DNA of 64,000 bases from Acidobacteriota bacterium (GTDB lineage: Bacteria > Acidobacteriota > Vicinamibacteria > Vicinamibacterales > 2-12-FULL-66-21): the NCBI GenBank assembly GCA_003222675.1, contig QHWT01000047.1, forward strand, positions 124,069-188,068, written 5' to 3'. The notes beneath the pieces are model-generated. The model had not been told where the DNA came from. It did not search any database and worked only from the letters and a program-made list of their open reading frames with translations. This document shows positions 38,451-52,324 of this stretch, in pieces (positions within the stretch are counted from its first letter, which is position 1; every line of letters begins with the position of its first letter). Made by a program: the position numbers and the translations under genes.

Positions 38451-39885
38451 TAACGGCGCCGGCAGATCCGAATCTCCCATCAGGAACGCGTCGACTCCGC
38501 GCGCGCAGCTGCGGCCTTCGGCGATCGCCCACACGATGAGCGATTGGCCGCGCTGCATGTCGCCTGCGGTGAACACCCCGGCGACGCTCGTCATCCACTT
38601 CTCGTCGCGCCACACGGTGCCGCGCTGCGTCATGCGCACGCCGAGCTGATCGAGCATGCCGCCGCGCTCGGGCCCGGTGAACCCCAGCGCGAGCAGCACG
38701 AGCTCCGCCGGCAGCTCGAACTCCGAGCCGGGCACGGGCTTGAACGTCGCCCGGCCCGACACAACGGCGGGCTCCACGCGTGTGGCGTGCAGCGTCGCGA
38801 CGCGACCGTCCACGTCACCGCTGAATCGCTCGGTCGAGACCGAGTAGAGACGCTCCCCGCCTTCTTCGTGCGCGCTCGACACGCGGAAGATGTTGGGCCA
38901 CGTCGGCCACGGATTGTCGGCCGCGCGCTGCTCCGGTGGCTGTGGGAGCAGCTCCAGCTGCCGGATGCTTCGCGCGCCCTGACGGATCGCCGTTCCGAGG
39001 CAATCGGCGCCGGTGTCTCCGCCGCCGATGATGACGACGTGCTTCCCCCCGGCGGAGATGAATTGCGAGTCCGGCAGATCGTCCCCTTCGCAGCGGCGGT
39101 TCTGCGCGGTGAGATACTCCATCGCGAAGTGCACGCCGTTCAGCTCGCGCCCCGGCACCGGCAGATCGCGGGGCTGCGTGGACCCTCCCGCAAGCACGAT
39201 CGCGTCGAACTCCGCAAGCAGATCCTCTGCGGAGACGTCAATGCCGACGTGACATCCGGTTTGAAATTCGATGCCTTCCTCACGCATCAAATCGAGCCGG
39301 CGCTCGAGCAGCCGTTTCTCGAGCTTGAACTCGGGAATGCCGTAGCGAAGCAACCCGCCAACGCGATCCGCACGCTCGAGCACTGTCACGAAGTGACCCG
39401 CGCGATTCAACTGATCTGCCGCCGCGAGACCTGAGGGGCCAGAGCCAATCACGACGACGTGCTTCCCGGTGCGCCGCACGGGAGGACGCGCGATGACCCA
39501 CCCTTCTGAAAATGCGCGATCGATGATCGCGACCTCGGTGGACTTGATGGTCACGGGCGAGTCGTTGAGGCCGAGCACGCAGGATCCCTCGCAGGGCGCC
39601 GGACACAAGCGGCCGGTCAACTCGGGAAAGTTGTTCGTCGCGTGAAGGCGCTCAATAGCGGTCTGCCAACGATCGCGATAGACGAGATCGTTCCAGGCCG
39701 GAATCAAGTTGCCGAGCGGGCAGCCCTGGTGACAGAACGGGATGCCGCAATCCATGCAGCGCGCCGCCTGATCCTTGATCGCCTGCCGTTCGTACGGCAG
39801 ATACACTTCGCGCCAGTCCCGAATGCGTTCGGGAATCGGACGTGACGGCTGCTTCTGCCGCTGAATTTCGAGAAACCCGGTGACC

Positions 39886-39893
<8 letters not shown>
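38445..39893 (-). CDS. gltD: Glutamate synthase (NADPH) small subunit, 482 aa
   Basis: Electron-donor subunit of GOGAT. An N-terminal iron-sulfur domain shows [17 protein letters not shown] and [13 protein letters not shown]; the FAD site is [16 protein letters not shown] near residue 150; the NADPH site is [14 protein letters not shown]; the late [21 protein letters not shown] is also typical. ATG 39893 gives [13 protein letters not shown]. It overlaps gltB by 8 bases. Its final two codons and stop are contributed by the heptamer repeat array. Confidence 0.95.
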
Positions 39894-44460
<4,567 letters not shown>

Positions 44461-44542
44461 AGCGTCCCTGTCTCTGCGTTTATCGCAGACCGGGGACGCT
44501 GGTACCAAATAGAATGATCACATCGGAGTCATACCGTGATCA
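44461..44542. repeat. 40-base palindrome abutting gltB and a second inverted repeat
   Basis: Positions 44461-44500 form one long hairpin: outer arms AGCGTCCC/GGGACGCT and inner arms TCTGCG/CGCAGA around a TTTAT loop. Its left end touches the gltB start codon. TGATCAC (44515-44521) and GTGATCA (44536-44542) form a further inverted repeat that could be an operator for gltB. Confidence 0.85.
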
Positions 44543-44580
44543 GATGGGTGGGGCGCCGTTCGGCAGACTTTCCGATATCT

Positions 44581-44910
44581 CTAGAGATCTCGCTCGCCGG
44601 TGCGGATGCGGTAGGACTGCTCGACGGGAATCACGAAGACGCGTCCGTCCCCAATCTCCCCCGTACGGGCCGCTTCCACGATCGCGCGGATCGCCTCGTC
44701 CACGATGCTGTCGGCTACTACCACCTCGATCTCCATTTTCGGCAGCAAACTGACGTTGTATTCCTTGCCGCGGTAGATGGCCGTGTGCCCCTTCTGCTTG
44801 CCATGGCCGCGCACCTCGGTCACGGTCATGCCCGAGAGATTCAGCTTCGCGAGCGCGTCCTTCACCTCGTCCACCTTATTGGGCCGGATGATGGCTTTCA
44901 GCAGCTTCAT
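44581..44910 (-). CDS. glnB: Nitrogen regulatory protein PII, 109 aa
   Basis: Trimeric signal protein sensing 2-oxoglutarate, ATP/ADP and glutamine status. MKLLKAIIRPNKVDEVKDAL, a T-loop with Tyr51 (GKEYNVSLLPK, the uridylylation site) and the C-loop TGEIGDGRVFVIPVE are all conserved. Start ATG 44910 overlaps the glnD end by 35 bases. The C-terminus is a few residues shorter than the usual 112. The adjacent glnD and amt genes are its modifying enzyme and a typical target. Confidence 0.96.
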   Translation of the reverse strand: MKLLKAIIRPNKVDEVKDALAKLNLSGMTVTEVRGHGKQKGHTAIYRGKEYNVSLLPKMEIEVVVADSIVDEAIRAIVEAARTGEIGDGRVFVIPVEQSYRIRTGERDL

Positions 44911-47419
44911 CAGTGTCCTCCAGCGTGCGTTGCAGGGCGGAGGCGAGCGCCTCCTGCTCCACATCGGAGAGTTTCGCGCCCCCCTTCGTGATGTGGAACA
45001 CATCGATCGCTTTCGCGCCTTCGGTCGCGATGAGCACGAGGTCGATCTCGCAGCCGCACAGGGAGATCGCAGTGCCGATGCGGTGCAGCAGGCCGAGCTG
45101 GTCGGCGGCCACGATCTCGACGATCGTGTAGCGCTTCGACGACGAGTTGTCGCAGTACACGACCGGCGTCACCTCGCTGGCGCGCCGCCGCACCAGACCG
45201 AGCTGACGCCGGCGCAGCCGCTCCTCGACATCCGCTCGGCCGGCGACCACGTCCTCCATGGCGTGCAGTATTGCGTCTCTCGCGTCCGGGTTCAACGCGA
45301 GAAACCGTTCGCCGTCGGCGAACTGAAATACGTCGAGCACGAGGCCATTCGGATTCGTCATCGCGTGGCCGCGAAGGATGTCCATGCCGAACGACGACAG
45401 GACGCCGCAGATGTTGGCAAAGAGCATCGGCTTGTCGAGCGTCACCACGGTGAGCTCCCAGGCGGTCTCCGCCTGATCGAGACGGAGGTGCACTTCGTCG
45501 TGGCGGATGTTCCGCGCAAGGCGCACGTGCTGATAGACGGCCGGCCGGGACACGAGCTGGAGGTAACGGCGCGGCAGCCCCTCGAGAAACGACGTGACTT
45601 CCGCCGCGCTCAGGTCAGTGGGCCGGCGCCTGACGCAGTCGGTGACCGCCGCCTGCGTGCGCTCGATCAGATCATCGCCGTAGCCGTGCGTCAGGTGATT
45701 GTAGGTGTCGACGTACAGCCGCCAGAGGAGCTCCTCCTTCCAGCGCGTGAGCGTGGCCGGGCTCACCGCCTGGACATCGGCGATCGTCATGAGGCACAGC
45801 ATCTTCAGCCGATCCTCGACGCCGACCGAGGCGGCGAAGTCCCTGACGATTTCCGGATCCTCGGTGTCGCGTCGAAAAGCCACCTGCGACATGCGGAGGT
45901 GGTCGCGGATCAGGAACAGGACGGTCTCGCGCTGGGTCTCGGGCAAGCGCAGCTGATCGAGAAACCGCTCGGCGATCCGGACGCTCTCGGACGCGTGATC
46001 TTCTTCCTGCCACTTGCCGACGTCGTGCAGGAGCAGCGCGAGCACCAGCAGCTCCGGGGAGGCGAGATCGCGGAGCAGCGACGCGAATCGCTGCCGCTCC
46101 GGAGCCGCGTCCGCAAGCCGCTCCAGATTCCGAATCGTCAGCAGCGTGTGCTCATCGACGGTGTACTTGTGGTAGAAGTCGCGCACGACGCGACAGGTGA
46201 TCGGCTGGAAGGGCGGAATCATCCGCCCGAGCACCGTGCAGTCGTGCATCTCTGACAAGCGCGCGTAGAGGCCTGGTCGCGGCGTGAGGAAGTGCAGCAG
46301 CGCCGCGCGGTGCTCGGCAGTTGGAAAAAAATCCTCGAACTGGAACCGGTCCGCGTGGTGGCGCATCAAGGCGAGCGCCTCATCCGACACTGACGTGGCG
46401 GTGTCCAGCGCCGATTGAAACACCGCAAGCCACGTCGCGGGCTGGATCGCCGCCTTGCGATCGTCGATGAACCGGATGCCGTCACGCGTACGCCCCGCAT
46501 TGATCGCGACGGGCACAGGCGCGCCGCGGCGGGTCCGATCGAGCAGCCGGCTGACGCCGCGCGCGTGGCGGAAGTAATCCGCCATCAGCGCTTCGACTTT
46601 ATGCCGGGAGGATCGGCCCGGATACCCCAATGCGTCGGCGAGCTGGTCCTGCATCTCGTGTGTCAGCACGTTGTGGTTGCGCCGATGCGCCAGGTGCAGC
46701 ATCGCCCGGAGTCGGAGGAGGAAATCTTCCGCCTCCGCCAGGCACGCGGCGTCCTCGGACCGCCGAAGCAACGCCGGATCCGTGATGGCGGCGATCGTTC
46801 GGATGGCCGAAACGTCGCGCAAACCGCCGGGCGCTTCCTTTACGTCCGGTTCGAGCTGGTACAGCGTGCCGTTGAAGCCGGCGTGGCGCGCGTCGATCAG
46901 ATCGGTGAGCGCGCCGAGCACGTGCGCGTGCGTCTCGGGCACGTGGAATGCTTCGCGGCAGCGATCGAAGAGGGTGCGATCGCCCGTCACCAGGCGCGCG
47001 TCCGTGAGCGCAAGCAGGAACTCCGGGTTGTCTACTTCGAGTCGTGTCAGCTCGTCGATCTCACGCACCTGCTGGCCGACGGTCAGGCCGGCGTCCCACA
47101 ACGGATGCAGAATTGCGCGGAGACATTGCTCTTCGGGATCGCCAATCGGCCCGCCGAACAGGACGAGAATGTCGAGGTCGGAATACGGGCAGAGATGACG
47201 CCGTCCGTAACCGCCCAGCGCGATCAACGCCAGCGCGGCTGCGGGTTGCGGCGCTTCGTCGGCAAGCCGATGAAGAGTGCTGTCGATGTGGCCCGTATAG
47301 CGCTCGAGCGTCGCAGCTCCGCCCGCTCCGCGCAGGATGTCGTCGCCGACATCCCGCCGGGTCTCTTCCAGTCGCGCGCTAGCCTTTGGTGCTGAACGAA
47401 TACAGCACTCCGAAACCAA
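44876..47419 (-). CDS. glnD: [Protein-PII] uridylyltransferase/uridylyl-removing enzyme, 847 aa
   Basis: Bifunctional glutamine sensor that modifies PII. The nucleotidyltransferase motif ALGGYGRRHLCPYSDLDILV is near residue 70; the HD domain contains LLLHDVGKWQEEDHA; two ACT domains form the C-terminus (from about residues 665 and 770). Length matches GlnD (about 850-950). The proposed start is TTG at 47419, overlapping the porin gene by 41 bases, and is uncertain; homology becomes clear about 40 residues in. Operon order amt-porin-glnD-glnB. Confidence 0.92.
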   Translation of the reverse strand: MVSECCIRSAPKASARLEETRRDVGDDILRGAGGAATLERYTGHIDSTLHRLADEAPQPAAALALIALGGYGRRHLCPYSDLDILVLFGGPIGDPEEQCLRAILHPLWDAGLTVGQQVREIDELTRLEVDNPEFLLALTDARLVTGDRTLFDRCREAFHVPETHAHVLGALTDLIDARHAGFNGTLYQLEPDVKEAPGGLRDVSAIRTIAAITDPALLRRSEDAACLAEAEDFLLRLRAMLHLAHRRNHNVLTHEMQDQLADALGYPGRSSRHKVEALMADYFRHARGVSRLLDRTRRGAPVPVAINAGRTRDGIRFIDDRKAAIQPATWLAVFQSALDTATSVSDEALALMRHHADRFQFEDFFPTAEHRAALLHFLTPRPGLYARLSEMHDCTVLGRMIPPFQPITCRVVRDFYHKYTVDEHTLLTIRNLERLADAAPERQRFASLLRDLASPELLVLALLLHDVGKWQEEDHASESVRIAERFLDQLRLPETQRETVLFLIRDHLRMSQVAFRRDTEDPEIVRDFAASVGVEDRLKMLCLMTIADVQAVSPATLTRWKEELLWRLYVDTYNHLTHGYGDDLIERTQAAVTDCVRRRPTDLSAAEVTSFLEGLPRRYLQLVSRPAVYQHVRLARNIRHDEVHLRLDQAETAWELTVVTLDKPMLFANICGVLSSFGMDILRGHAMTNPNGLVLDVFQFADGERFLALNPDARDAILHAMEDVVAGRADVEERLRRRQLGLVRRRASEVTPVVYCDNSSSKRYTIVEIVAADQLGLLHRIGTAISLCGCEIDLVLIATEGAKAIDVFHITKGGAKLSDVEQEALASALQRTLEDTDEAAESHHPAQ

Positions 47420-48551
47420 TGGACGATTGCGTCTTCTTCAGGCCCGACCCGGTCTTGAACACCGGCGCATCCGAGAAGTCGCGCCGATACTCGATACGCC
47501 AGATGAACGAGTCCGAGGGCTTCAACTCGAGTGTACCCGTCGCTTCCTTCAGCGTCTGTGCCGCGCCTGTCGTGAAGCCCGAGGGGTCGTCGTACCACTC
47601 GAACCGCGGCGACACCGCAAGCCACTTCCGCGCCTGCAGCTTCGCGTAGCCCGCAACGCCCTGCCAGTGCACGGCGCTTCCGGCGACGGTGTCGTTACCG
47701 TAATCATAATTGCCCATCACGCTGAACGACGGAGTCATCGTCCAGGTCACGGTGCTGTCGGAGAGATGACGCCAGTCGTGGTTGTTCGACTCCTGTTCCG
47801 GACCGGCCATGTAGTTCTGCACGATCGACAGCGCGGGAACCGGCGTGAACGCGATCTGCGCGCCAAGGGTCTTCCCCGAGTTGTTCTCGACCACGTTGTT
47901 CCAGCCGTTGACAATGGTCCCCATGATCGTCGTCTTCCCGTTCAGCGCGTAGCTGACGCGCACACCGGAATGATAGTAGGGGATCGCCAGCGAGAAAAGC
48001 AGCGACCGCGAATAGTTCCAGTTGCTTTTCGCTTCGATCACTTCCGCGCCGTGCTGCGTGACGAACTTGCCCACGTCAACCTGCAAGCCCTTCCCGAGCG
48101 GCGCGAGATAACTCAGGTAGCCCTCCTCGATGTTCTGGATGAACTCGTTCGTGCCCGGCTCGAACGAATTCACCAGCGTCGAAGCCGGACCGAAGTTGAA
48201 CTTGACCTTGAAGCCTGTGCGCGAGTCGGCGGACGCCGGCTTCGCGAGCCATACCTGCGCCATGCTGAACGCGAACTGATTGTGCTTCGTATCGAAGTTC
48301 CTGTACTGCGCGTCGCCGGAAGGCCTCGTCGAATAGAAATCGTAGTACGCGTCGACGAGCGCGCCGAGCTCAGTGTTGCGAAAGAAGCTCTCCTGGGTCT
48401 CCGCGGGTGGCGGAGGATCCGGCGCAGGCGGCGCGGGAGTCGCGGACGCCACCGGGACGGTCGCTTCCTGTGCCTGCACGGGCTGGACGTTGGTCCAGAG
48501 CATCGACACCGCACACACCGCAGCAATCGTGAACGACGTAACGTGCTTCAT
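47379..48551 (-). CDS. Predicted outer-membrane beta-barrel porin (OmpL-like/bbp2 type), 390 aa
   Basis: A signal peptide is evident (MKHVTSFTIAAVCAVSMLW, cleavage near VQAQEA), then a Pro/Ala-rich linker and an extended beta-rich domain with alternating aromatic and polar residues (LGALVDAYYDFYSTR, GYLSYLAPLGKGLQVDVGKF, GVRVSYALNGKTTIMGTIVNG). This pattern fits the putative beta-barrel porin family near OmpL. It is in the middle of a nitrogen operon, 16 bases after amt and overlapping glnD, which suggests outer-membrane entry of ammonium or another nitrogen solute. Substrate is inferred. The C-terminus ends FSTKG rather than in the usual aromatic residue. Confidence 0.8.
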   Translation of the reverse strand: MKHVTSFTIAAVCAVSMLWTNVQPVQAQEATVPVASATPAPPAPDPPPPAETQESFFRNTELGALVDAYYDFYSTRPSGDAQYRNFDTKHNQFAFSMAQVWLAKPASADSRTGFKVKFNFGPASTLVNSFEPGTNEFIQNIEEGYLSYLAPLGKGLQVDVGKFVTQHGAEVIEAKSNWNYSRSLLFSLAIPYYHSGVRVSYALNGKTTIMGTIVNGWNNVVENNSGKTLGAQIAFTPVPALSIVQNYMAGPEQESNNHDWRHLSDSTVTWTMTPSFSVMGNYDYGNDTVAGSAVHWQGVAGYAKLQARKWLAVSPRFEWYDDPSGFTTGAAQTLKEATGTLELKPSDSFIWRIEYRRDFSDAPVFKTGSGLKKTQSSIGFGVLYSFSTKG

Positions 48552-48567
48552 GAGGACTCAACCTTCC

Positions 48568-50214
48568 TTAGCTCTTGCCGGTGAGAGGTTGCAGGACCGG
48601 GTGAGGGATCGTCGCGCCCTTGACGGCGGCTGCAACCGACGTCCCCTCGGGACCAGGCGTCAGAACGAAATCGGGATAGCCGAGCACGCCCATCTCCGGC
48701 ACGTCGAGGCCGGCGAGTTCCACATCGGCCGTGACACGGTTGCCCATCAGGACGTCGACGAGCTTGAAGAACGCGTAGAAGACCGTGAAGGTAAAGACGA
48801 TGCACGTCGCGGTGCCAATCGACTGCGCGACGAACTGCCGCGCGTCGCCGTAGAACAAGCCGCGCACCGTTCCCGGCACGCCGTTCCAGCCGTCGCCGTA
48901 AGCGCCGTCCGCGAACAGGCCGAGTGCGAGCACTCCCCATGCGCCGTTGAAGCCATGGACCGCCACCGCGCCGACGGGATCGTCGACCTTCAGCGTGCGC
49001 TCGACGAAGAGCGCCGCCCACACCACCAGCACGCCGGCGACCAGCCCGATGATCACGGCGGAGATGCTCGTGACGAACGCGCAGGGTGCGGTGATCGCCA
49101 CGAGACCTGCCAGCATTCCGTTCGCCATCATGCTGGGATCCGGTTTGCCGAAACGCGACCAGACGTACATCATCGCGGACAGCGCGCCGGCGGCGCCTGC
49201 GAGCATCGTGTTCACCGCCACGACGCTGATGCGCAGGTCCCCCCCGGCGAGCGTCGATCCCGGATTGAAGCCGAACCAGCCGAACGCCAGGATGAACGTG
49301 CCGACGATCGCCATCGGAATGTGATGACCGGGAATCGCGACCGGCTCACCGTCTTTCGTGTACTTGCCGATGCGCGGGCCAATCACCAGAGCGCCGGCGA
49401 GCGCCGCGGCGCCGCCCACGAGGTGCACGACGGACGATCCTGCGAAGTCCACATGCCCATGCCCGAGGCCGAAATTTGCGCCGAGCTGCGCCAGCCAGCC
49501 GCCGCCCCACACCCAGTTGGCGAACAGTGGATACGCGAACATCGACATGAAGAAGCCGAAGACGACGAACGAGGAGAACTTCCAGCGCTCCGCCATCGCG
49601 CCGGTGGGAATCGTCGCGGCGGTGTCCATGAACACCATCTGGAACAGGAACAACGCGTATACGCCCACGTCATAGGCGTCACCGGAGAGGAAGAAGCCTT
49701 TCAGACCGAATAACCCGAACGTCTTGCCGAAAAGCGTGACCGTGAACTCGTGGTTGAGCGGCGCGGTGCCGCCGAGCGCGGCCACGGCGCCGACACCGCC
49801 CATCTGGATCGCGTAGCCGCAGACCCAATAGCCGAGCATCCCGATCGCATAGACCATGAAGTTCATGCTCATGGTGTGCGCGACGTTCTTTGCGCGCGTG
49901 AAGCCGGTCTCCACCATCGCGAAGCCGGCCTGCATGAACATCACGAGGAAACCGCAGAGCAGCGTCCATACGACGTTGATCGCGATCTTGTTGTGCCCGA
50001 CGCTGTCCATCACCTCGGGCAGCGTGGGGTTCTTGGCGTCTTTCACGGCGACGTCTTTCGCGGTACCGGTGGTCGCGCCCGTCGGATCTCCAGTCACGGC
50101 CGCCTGCTGCGCGGCGTGCGCCTCGAGCAGCGGGCGCTGCACGAGCGGCGTCAACGCCATCGCGATAATGAAACCTGCAAGCCCTCTCCAAAACAGACGC
50201 GGCAATTTAGTCAT
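48568..50214 (-). CDS. amt: Ammonium transporter, 548 aa
   Basis: Amt/Rh channel. ATG 50214 begins MTKLPRLFWRGLAGFIIAMA, a signal-peptide-like segment as in E. coli AmtB, followed by an unusually long hydrophilic linker (to about residue 75) before the first core helix (NVVWTLLCGFLVMFMQAGFAM). Eleven or so membrane segments follow, with the twin histidines in SSVVHLVGG and AVHGFNGAWG and the signature DFAGSSVVH. A 35-residue soluble tail carries EMGVLGYPDF. Adjacent glnB supplies its usual PII partner. Confidence 0.94.
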   Translation of the reverse strand: MTKLPRLFWRGLAGFIIAMALTPLVQRPLLEAHAAQQAAVTGDPTGATTGTAKDVAVKDAKNPTLPEVMDSVGHNKIAINVVWTLLCGFLVMFMQAGFAMVETGFTRAKNVAHTMSMNFMVYAIGMLGYWVCGYAIQMGGVGAVAALGGTAPLNHEFTVTLFGKTFGLFGLKGFFLSGDAYDVGVYALFLFQMVFMDTAATIPTGAMAERWKFSSFVVFGFFMSMFAYPLFANWVWGGGWLAQLGANFGLGHGHVDFAGSSVVHLVGGAAALAGALVIGPRIGKYTKDGEPVAIPGHHIPMAIVGTFILAFGWFGFNPGSTLAGGDLRISVVAVNTMLAGAAGALSAMMYVWSRFGKPDPSMMANGMLAGLVAITAPCAFVTSISAVIIGLVAGVLVVWAALFVERTLKVDDPVGAVAVHGFNGAWGVLALGLFADGAYGDGWNGVPGTVRGLFYGDARQFVAQSIGTATCIVFTFTVFYAFFKLVDVLMGNRVTADVELAGLDVPEMGVLGYPDFVLTPGPEGTSVAAAVKGATIPHPVLQPLTGKS

Positions 50215-50225
50215 GCCCGCCGGGG

Positions 50226-50514
50226 AGCAAGACGGACGCCCGCACGATCGTCCGTATGCGAATCGACGATTCGCCGCATGAATGCTGGCGCGATTGGCGC
50301 TCTGTCGGGCAAAACCGCCGATGCGCTGAATCGACACAAATGTCGATCAACCTCGCGGAAGTCGACATTCGTGTCGAGATGAAAAACTGCCGACTTCAGC
50401 CGTCGCGCTGAAACCTGAGAATCCACGAGCTGCAGAGATGAAGTGAGAACCCGCGAGGTTCGCAGCGACAGACACAAATGTCGATCCGCGCGCGAGGCTC
50501 GACATTTCTGTCGG
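50226..50514. promoter_or_regulatory. amt upstream region with four TCGACA-N4-TGTCGA sites
   Basis: TCGACACAAATGTCGA (50331-50346) and TCGACATTCGTGTCGA (50362-50377) are perfect; CAGACACAAATGTCGA (50469-50484) and TCGACATTTCTGTCGG (50499-50514) are near copies. Each pair is spaced 30-31 bases centre to centre. GCGAATCGACGATTCGC (50258-50274) is another palindrome. A minus-strand GGGCGTCCGTCTTGCT (50226-50241) has sigma54-like GG-N10-GC spacing, weakly supported, and would place transcription start almost at the amt ATG. The region lies between amt and the divergent gene at 50595; 50215-50594 holds no ORF. Confidence 0.7.
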
Positions 50515-50594
50515 GTCGCTGCCGCGCATGGCGCGTCAATCGGCGCTCCCCGCGCCGCTGGAACGCGGAATGCACTCACGTCGCGGAGGCACTA

Positions 50595-51071
50595 ATGCCG
50601 GAACAGGAAACGTTGAGGCGCGCGCGGCGCGACAAGCGCCAGGGAAAAGCTGCGAGCACGCAGGCGGGTGAATTCGTTCGCGAAGAGATGCACCACATCC
50701 GCGAGGGAAAGCACGGCGCGCAATCCACGAAACAGGCGATCGCGATCGGTCTATCGAAGGCTCGCCGGTCTGGTGTGAAGCTGCCGCGGCCGCCGGCGAG
50801 CGCAAAGCGCAGCACGAAGCGGAGCGCGGCGTCCGCAAGCCGCGCCGGACGGCGTGGACGGAAGCAGCCGTCGGCCCGGCGCTCGCGCGCCACGTCGCGC
50901 GCGCTCAAACGCGAAGGGCGCAGCGCCGCGTCGCGCAAGGCGCTATCTCGTCAGGCACGGAGCGCTGCGCGTCGGAGATCGGCGACCGCGCGTAGCCAGG
51001 CAGCCCGGCGGGCGTCGCGGACGCGACAGCGTCGGCAGCATACGGCGCGTCGACGTCGCGCAAACGCCTAG
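50595..51071 (+). CDS. DUF6496-like N-terminus with a very basic, repetitive tail, 158 aa
   Basis: The ATG at 50595 has GGAGG 6 bases upstream. Residues 1-60 (RARRDKRQGKAASTQAGEFV, then REEMHHIREGKHGA) match the small DUF6496-type domain; the rest is Arg/Ala/Ser/Lys-rich low complexity (AGRRGRKQPSARRSRATSRA style), like histone H1 or AlgP-like DNA-binding tails. Probably a nucleoid-associated or nucleic-acid-binding protein. Its function is unproven. It is divergent from amt across the palindromic operator region. Confidence 0.8.
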   Translation: MPEQETLRRARRDKRQGKAASTQAGEFVREEMHHIREGKHGAQSTKQAIAIGLSKARRSGVKLPRPPASAKRSTKRSAASASRAGRRGRKQPSARRSRATSRALKREGRSAASRKALSRQARSAARRRSATARSQAARRASRTRQRRQHTARRRRANA

Positions 51072-51085
51072 GACGAGGACGACTC

Positions 51086-52324
51086 CTACTGCACGATCCC
51101 GATACGATAGAGGCGGTCGATCGTACGGATGAAGATGGATCGATCGGCGATCCCGATCGACGCGAGCGTTGCGCCGTCGAGTTGGTTCCGCGCGACCACA
51201 CGCAGCGTCGCGCCGGGCTCGACGACGGTCGTCACCCCGTCTTCGCTGAGAAAGTAGATGCGGCCGTCGGCGTATACCGGTGAAGCGGAGTAGCTGCCGC
51301 CGAGCCGCTGCTGCCAGCGCACCTCGCCGGTCCTGGCGTCGAGGCAGGAGATGATGCCGCCATCGTTGACGAGGTAGAGGTCGTCGCCCACGACGAGCGG
51401 TGACGGCGTGAGAGGAGCGGCGCGCCGCATCGTCCACGCGACCTCGGTTTTCGTGATATCTCCCGTGCCCTTGGCCCGTACGGCCAGCAGCGACGGCTGG
51501 TTGAAGCCCGTCGCGATATAGACGAGACCGTGCGCGTACACCGGCCGCGGCACGTTGGAGAATCCGTCGGCGTACTCGACGCGCCAGATTTCCTTGCCCG
51601 TCGCCGGCTCGTACGCCGTCGCCCGGAACGCGCCGACGCTGATCACCTCGTCGCGATCGTCGACGCGAATCACGAGCGGAGTGGAATACGCTTGATCGAA
51701 CGGCTGCCGCCGAGGCGCCTTCCATCGGACCTTGCCCGTGTGCGTGTCGAGCGCGGCGACGAATGCCTCGCTGCCTCCATCGCAATTGACGATAAGCAGA
51801 TCGTGGTAGAGCGCCGGGGAACCGCCGCTGCCGTGCTGAGATTCGTACAGCAGCCGCGCCCGCCACACGATGTCGCCGGCAGCGCTCAGCGCGGCGGTGC
51901 CATCCGCGCCGAAGTGCACGTAAACGCGATCGCCGTCGACGATCGGCGTCGGCGACGCGCGGCTGTTCTTGGGATTGAGCGCACCGGGATGATCGACATG
52001 AAAGACTTCGACGTTGACAATCTCGCGGCCGGTGCGCTCGTCGAACGCCACCGTTCGCAGCGAAACACCGCGGACGCTCCGCGATCCGGGCGGCGCTTCA
52101 ACGGCGGTCGTCAGCCAGACGCGCCCGTCGGCGATCACCGGCGAGGACCACCCCGAGCCTGCTACGGGAACTTTCCAGATGATATTACTGGACTCACTCC
52201 ACTCGACAGGCAGGCCGCGCTCCGCTGACTGTCCTTGCCCGGTCGGGCCGCGGAACTCCGGCCACTGGCCGGCGGCGCCAGAAGCGACGGCGGACAGCGC
52301 CAGCAGAGTAGCAACTCGGATCAT
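51086..52324 (-). CDS. PQQ-like beta-propeller repeat protein, 412 aa
   Basis: Secreted or periplasmic propeller. MIRVATLLALSAVASGAAGQ is a signal peptide, followed by WPEFRGPTGQGQSAE, the usual first blade in this group, and repeated blades with DxxTGKxxW (DTHTGKVRW, EPATGKEIW, DARTGEVRW). No PQQ-dehydrogenase catalytic residues can be assigned, so it is more likely a BamB-like or binding propeller. The ATG overlaps the FkbM gene stop by 4 bases. Common in Acidobacteriota and Planctomycetota. Function unknown. Confidence 0.85.
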   Translation of the reverse strand: MIRVATLLALSAVASGAAGQWPEFRGPTGQGQSAERGLPVEWSESSNIIWKVPVAGSGWSSPVIADGRVWLTTAVEAPPGSRSVRGVSLRTVAFDERTGREIVNVEVFHVDHPGALNPKNSRASPTPIVDGDRVYVHFGADGTAALSAAGDIVWRARLLYESQHGSGGSPALYHDLLIVNCDGGSEAFVAALDTHTGKVRWKAPRRQPFDQAYSTPLVIRVDDRDEVISVGAFRATAYEPATGKEIWRVEYADGFSNVPRPVYAHGLVYIATGFNQPSLLAVRAKGTGDITKTEVAWTMRRAAPLTPSPLVVGDDLYLVNDGGIISCLDARTGEVRWQQRLGGSYSASPVYADGRIYFLSEDGVTTVVEPGATLRVVARNQLDGATLASIGIADRSIFIRTIDRLYRIGIVQ

